From: [Clostridium] celerecrescens 18A
GTDB taxonomy: Bacteria; Bacillota; Clostridia; Lachnospirales; Lachnospiraceae
Direction of reading: 5' to 3'
Assembly (NCBI RefSeq): GCF_002797975.1
Contig: NZ_PGET01000001.1
Location: forward strand, 434,001-498,000
DNA length: 64,000 nt
Part shown: positions 62,749-64,000 of the stretch, piece by piece
Layout: each line of letters begins with the position of its first letter
How positions within the stretch are numbered: position 1 is the stretch's first letter
Position numbers and translations under genes: made by a program
The notes under the pieces: generated by a model
The model's input: the letters and a program-made list of their open reading frames with translations, nothing else
What the model was told of the DNA's origin: nothing
Database searches by the model: none

Positions 62749-63573
62749 ATGAAGAAATATATAAGCAAAGTTTTATTTTTTGCTATGGTTGCTGTACTGG
62801 CTTTGATTTTCATATCACCCTTTATGGTAATGTTGCTCACTTCGTTCAAAACCAACAACGATGCGTTCACCATTCCGGTAAGGCTGTTTCCCCGTGAATG
62901 GGTGAAGGAAAACTATCCGGCAGCCTTTGCAGCAATCCCATATTTTAAGTACATGGGAAATACAGTGTTTATCACGGCCATTTCACTCATAGGCCAGCTT
63001 CTGGTCACACCTATGGTTGCATATTCACTGGTGAAAATCAGATGGAAAGGTGCTGACATCATCTCAGGCCTGGTCATGGCGACGATGATGATACCCATAA
63101 CAGTTACCATGGTGCCTTTGTATAAGATTTATTCGAAGCTGGGACTTACCAATACATACATTCCCCTGATCCTGCCTGCATTTTTTGGAAAGGCATATTA
63201 TATTGTTATTGTCCGGCAGTTTTTTGCAGGCATTCCCAACAGCCTGATTGAGGCGGGGAAGATCGACGGTGCCACAGAATTCCAGCGTTATTATAAAATC
63301 GCACTTCCCCTTTGTAAACCGGTTTTGACTACTATTGGGATATATGCTTTTTTAGATGCGTGGAGTGATTATTTGTATCCTTTGATTTTTATAACAAAGC
63401 CACGTATGTATACCCTTTCTCTGGGGCTCCAGCAGTATATGAGTGAGTATTCCATAGACTGGTCGAGGCTGATGGCGGCGGCAGTTGTATTTGTTCTTCC
63501 GGTCATTGTATGCTTCGCGGTTTTCCAGAAAAACTTTGTGGAAGGAATTGCAACCAGTGGCTTAAAGGCGTAA
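62749..63573 (+). CDS. Sugar ABC transporter permease (MalG/UgpE type)
   Basis: 274-aa six-helix permease, partner of the gene before. Marks: ISPFMVMLLTSFKTNNDAF, the MATMMIPITVTMVPLYKIYSKLGLTNTYIPLILP block, IPNSLIEAGKIDGATEFQRYYKIALPLCKP (coupling loop) and the C-terminal FVEGIATSGLKA. Confidence 0.92.
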   Translation: MKKYISKVLFFAMVAVLALIFISPFMVMLLTSFKTNNDAFTIPVRLFPREWVKENYPAAFAAIPYFKYMGNTVFITAISLIGQLLVTPMVAYSLVKIRWKGADIISGLVMATMMIPITVTMVPLYKIYSKLGLTNTYIPLILPAFFGKAYYIVIVRQFFAGIPNSLIEAGKIDGATEFQRYYKIALPLCKPVLTTIGIYAFLDAWSDYLYPLIFITKPRMYTLSLGLQQYMSEYSIDWSRLMAAAVVFVLPVIVCFAVFQKNFVEGIATSGLKA

Positions 63574-63588
63574 TAAGCAGGTGAAACT

Positions 63589-64000
63589 ATGCGAAAAACA
63601 CAATCATTAAATGGAATTTGGGAATGGCATTCCCAAGGAGCCTCCCACGATGCCGTATATACGGGTGAAGTGCCGGGAACGGTGATCAGCCATATGCTGG
63701 AACATAAGCTGATCGAGGATCCTTATTGGAGATGCAATGAATATGCTGTCCGGGAACTGATGGCAAATGAATATCTTTATAAGAGAAGCTTTACGGTGAC
63801 AGAAGAGGATCTGGAATTTTCCCGCGCAGAACTAGTCTGCGACGGGCTTGATACCATTGCCACCATCTGCATCAACGGCTGTCTGGTTGCGGAGACCAGG
63901 GATATGCACAGAACCTACCGTTTCCCTGTAAGAGAGTACTTACAGAAAGGGAGAAACCGGATAGAGGTCTTATTTCACTCCCCGCTGGACTTTGTAAGAA
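63589..64000 (+). CDS. GH2 beta-mannosidase-like protein (5' part, cut by window end)
   Basis: The first 137 codons of a longer gene; the frame is open at the window edge. The translated start (LNGIWEWHSQG, then VPGTVISHML, DPYWRCNEYAV and EYLYKRSFTV) matches the N-terminal jelly-roll domain of family 2 glycosidases of the beta-mannosidase type, in which VPGTV and a DP-Y-x-NE pattern recur. The segment GLDTIATICINGCLV is typical of the same domain. No signal peptide, so it should cleave imported oligosaccharides. The catalytic domain is outside the window, so the exact specificity is unproven. Confidence 0.85.
   Translation, partial: MRKTQSLNGIWEWHSQGASHDAVYTGEVPGTVISHMLEHKLIEDPYWRCNEYAVRELMANEYLYKRSFTVTEEDLEFSRAELVCDGLDTIATICINGCLVAETRDMHRTYRFPVREYLQKGRNRIEVLFHSPLDFVR

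Overview
The window is a chromosomal piece of a low-to-mid GC, Gram-positive anaerobe, most likely a Lachnospiraceae member (Clostridium cluster XIVa, Lacrimispora/Hungatella-like). I infer this from the purine-rich AGGAGG-type ribosome sites, consensus sigma-A promoters (TTGACA, 17 bp, TATAAT), the rimP-nusA-ylxR-ylxQ-infB-rbfA-nrnA-truB-ribF gene order, the Stickland-type 2-hydroxyacyl-CoA dehydratase genes and the many carbohydrate ABC transporters. No rRNA, tRNA, CRISPR array, phage or insertion sequence was seen.

Layout. 1-8 kb: an unrecognised protein, a stand-alone PTS EIIC, two secreted proteins with choline-binding-type cell-wall repeats (one of 1275 aa) and a C-terminally truncated AraC regulator between them. 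8-20 kb: a GntR/FCD regulator and a nine-gene operon (activase, two dehydratase subunits, YkvI-type transporter, acyl-CoA synthetase, acyl-CoA dehydrogenase, EtfB, ferredoxin-EtfA, type III CoA-transferase). These form a complete cycle: a 2-hydroxyacid is activated to its CoA thioester, dehydrated to enoyl-CoA and reduced, probably by electron bifurcation. Palindromic GntR-type sites lie at the promoter. 20-25 kb: a MATE exporter and an EtfB-EtfA-FAD oxidase set resembling the bifurcating lactate dehydrogenase LctBCD. 25-27 kb: an SsuBC/TauBC-like ABC permease and ATPase without a binding protein.

27-37 kb: the translation/RNA operon rimP to ribF, ending in an NlpC/P60 cell-wall hydrolase. 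Its IF2 carries an exceptional 18-copy glycine/arginine/glutamine/tyrosine repeat. 37-42 kb: a Liv-type branched-chain amino-acid ABC transporter (minus strand). 42-46 kb: pyrG and ftsH. 46-54 kb: a sugar ABC importer with a DUF4091 enzyme and a convergent membrane-bound AraC-type sensor-regulator; an exact 12-bp direct repeat with 22-bp period lies upstream of the importer. 54-59.4 kb: JetA, JetB and JetC of a Wadjet/MksBEF-like SMC complex with no JetD nuclease nearby, preceded by a strong promoter and a leader with hairpins, a terminator-like stem and a possible closing helix. 59.5-64 kb: a YheO-like regulator, a second sugar ABC importer and the start of a GH2 beta-mannosidase-like gene cut by the window edge.

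The observations most worth follow-up are the JetABC locus lacking JetD with its unexplained leader RNA, the repeat domain in IF2, the 2-hydroxyacid reduction operon with two Etf pairs of different Fe-S content, and the hairpins that follow all three complete binding-protein genes. Functions come from motif recognition by eye; no database search was run.
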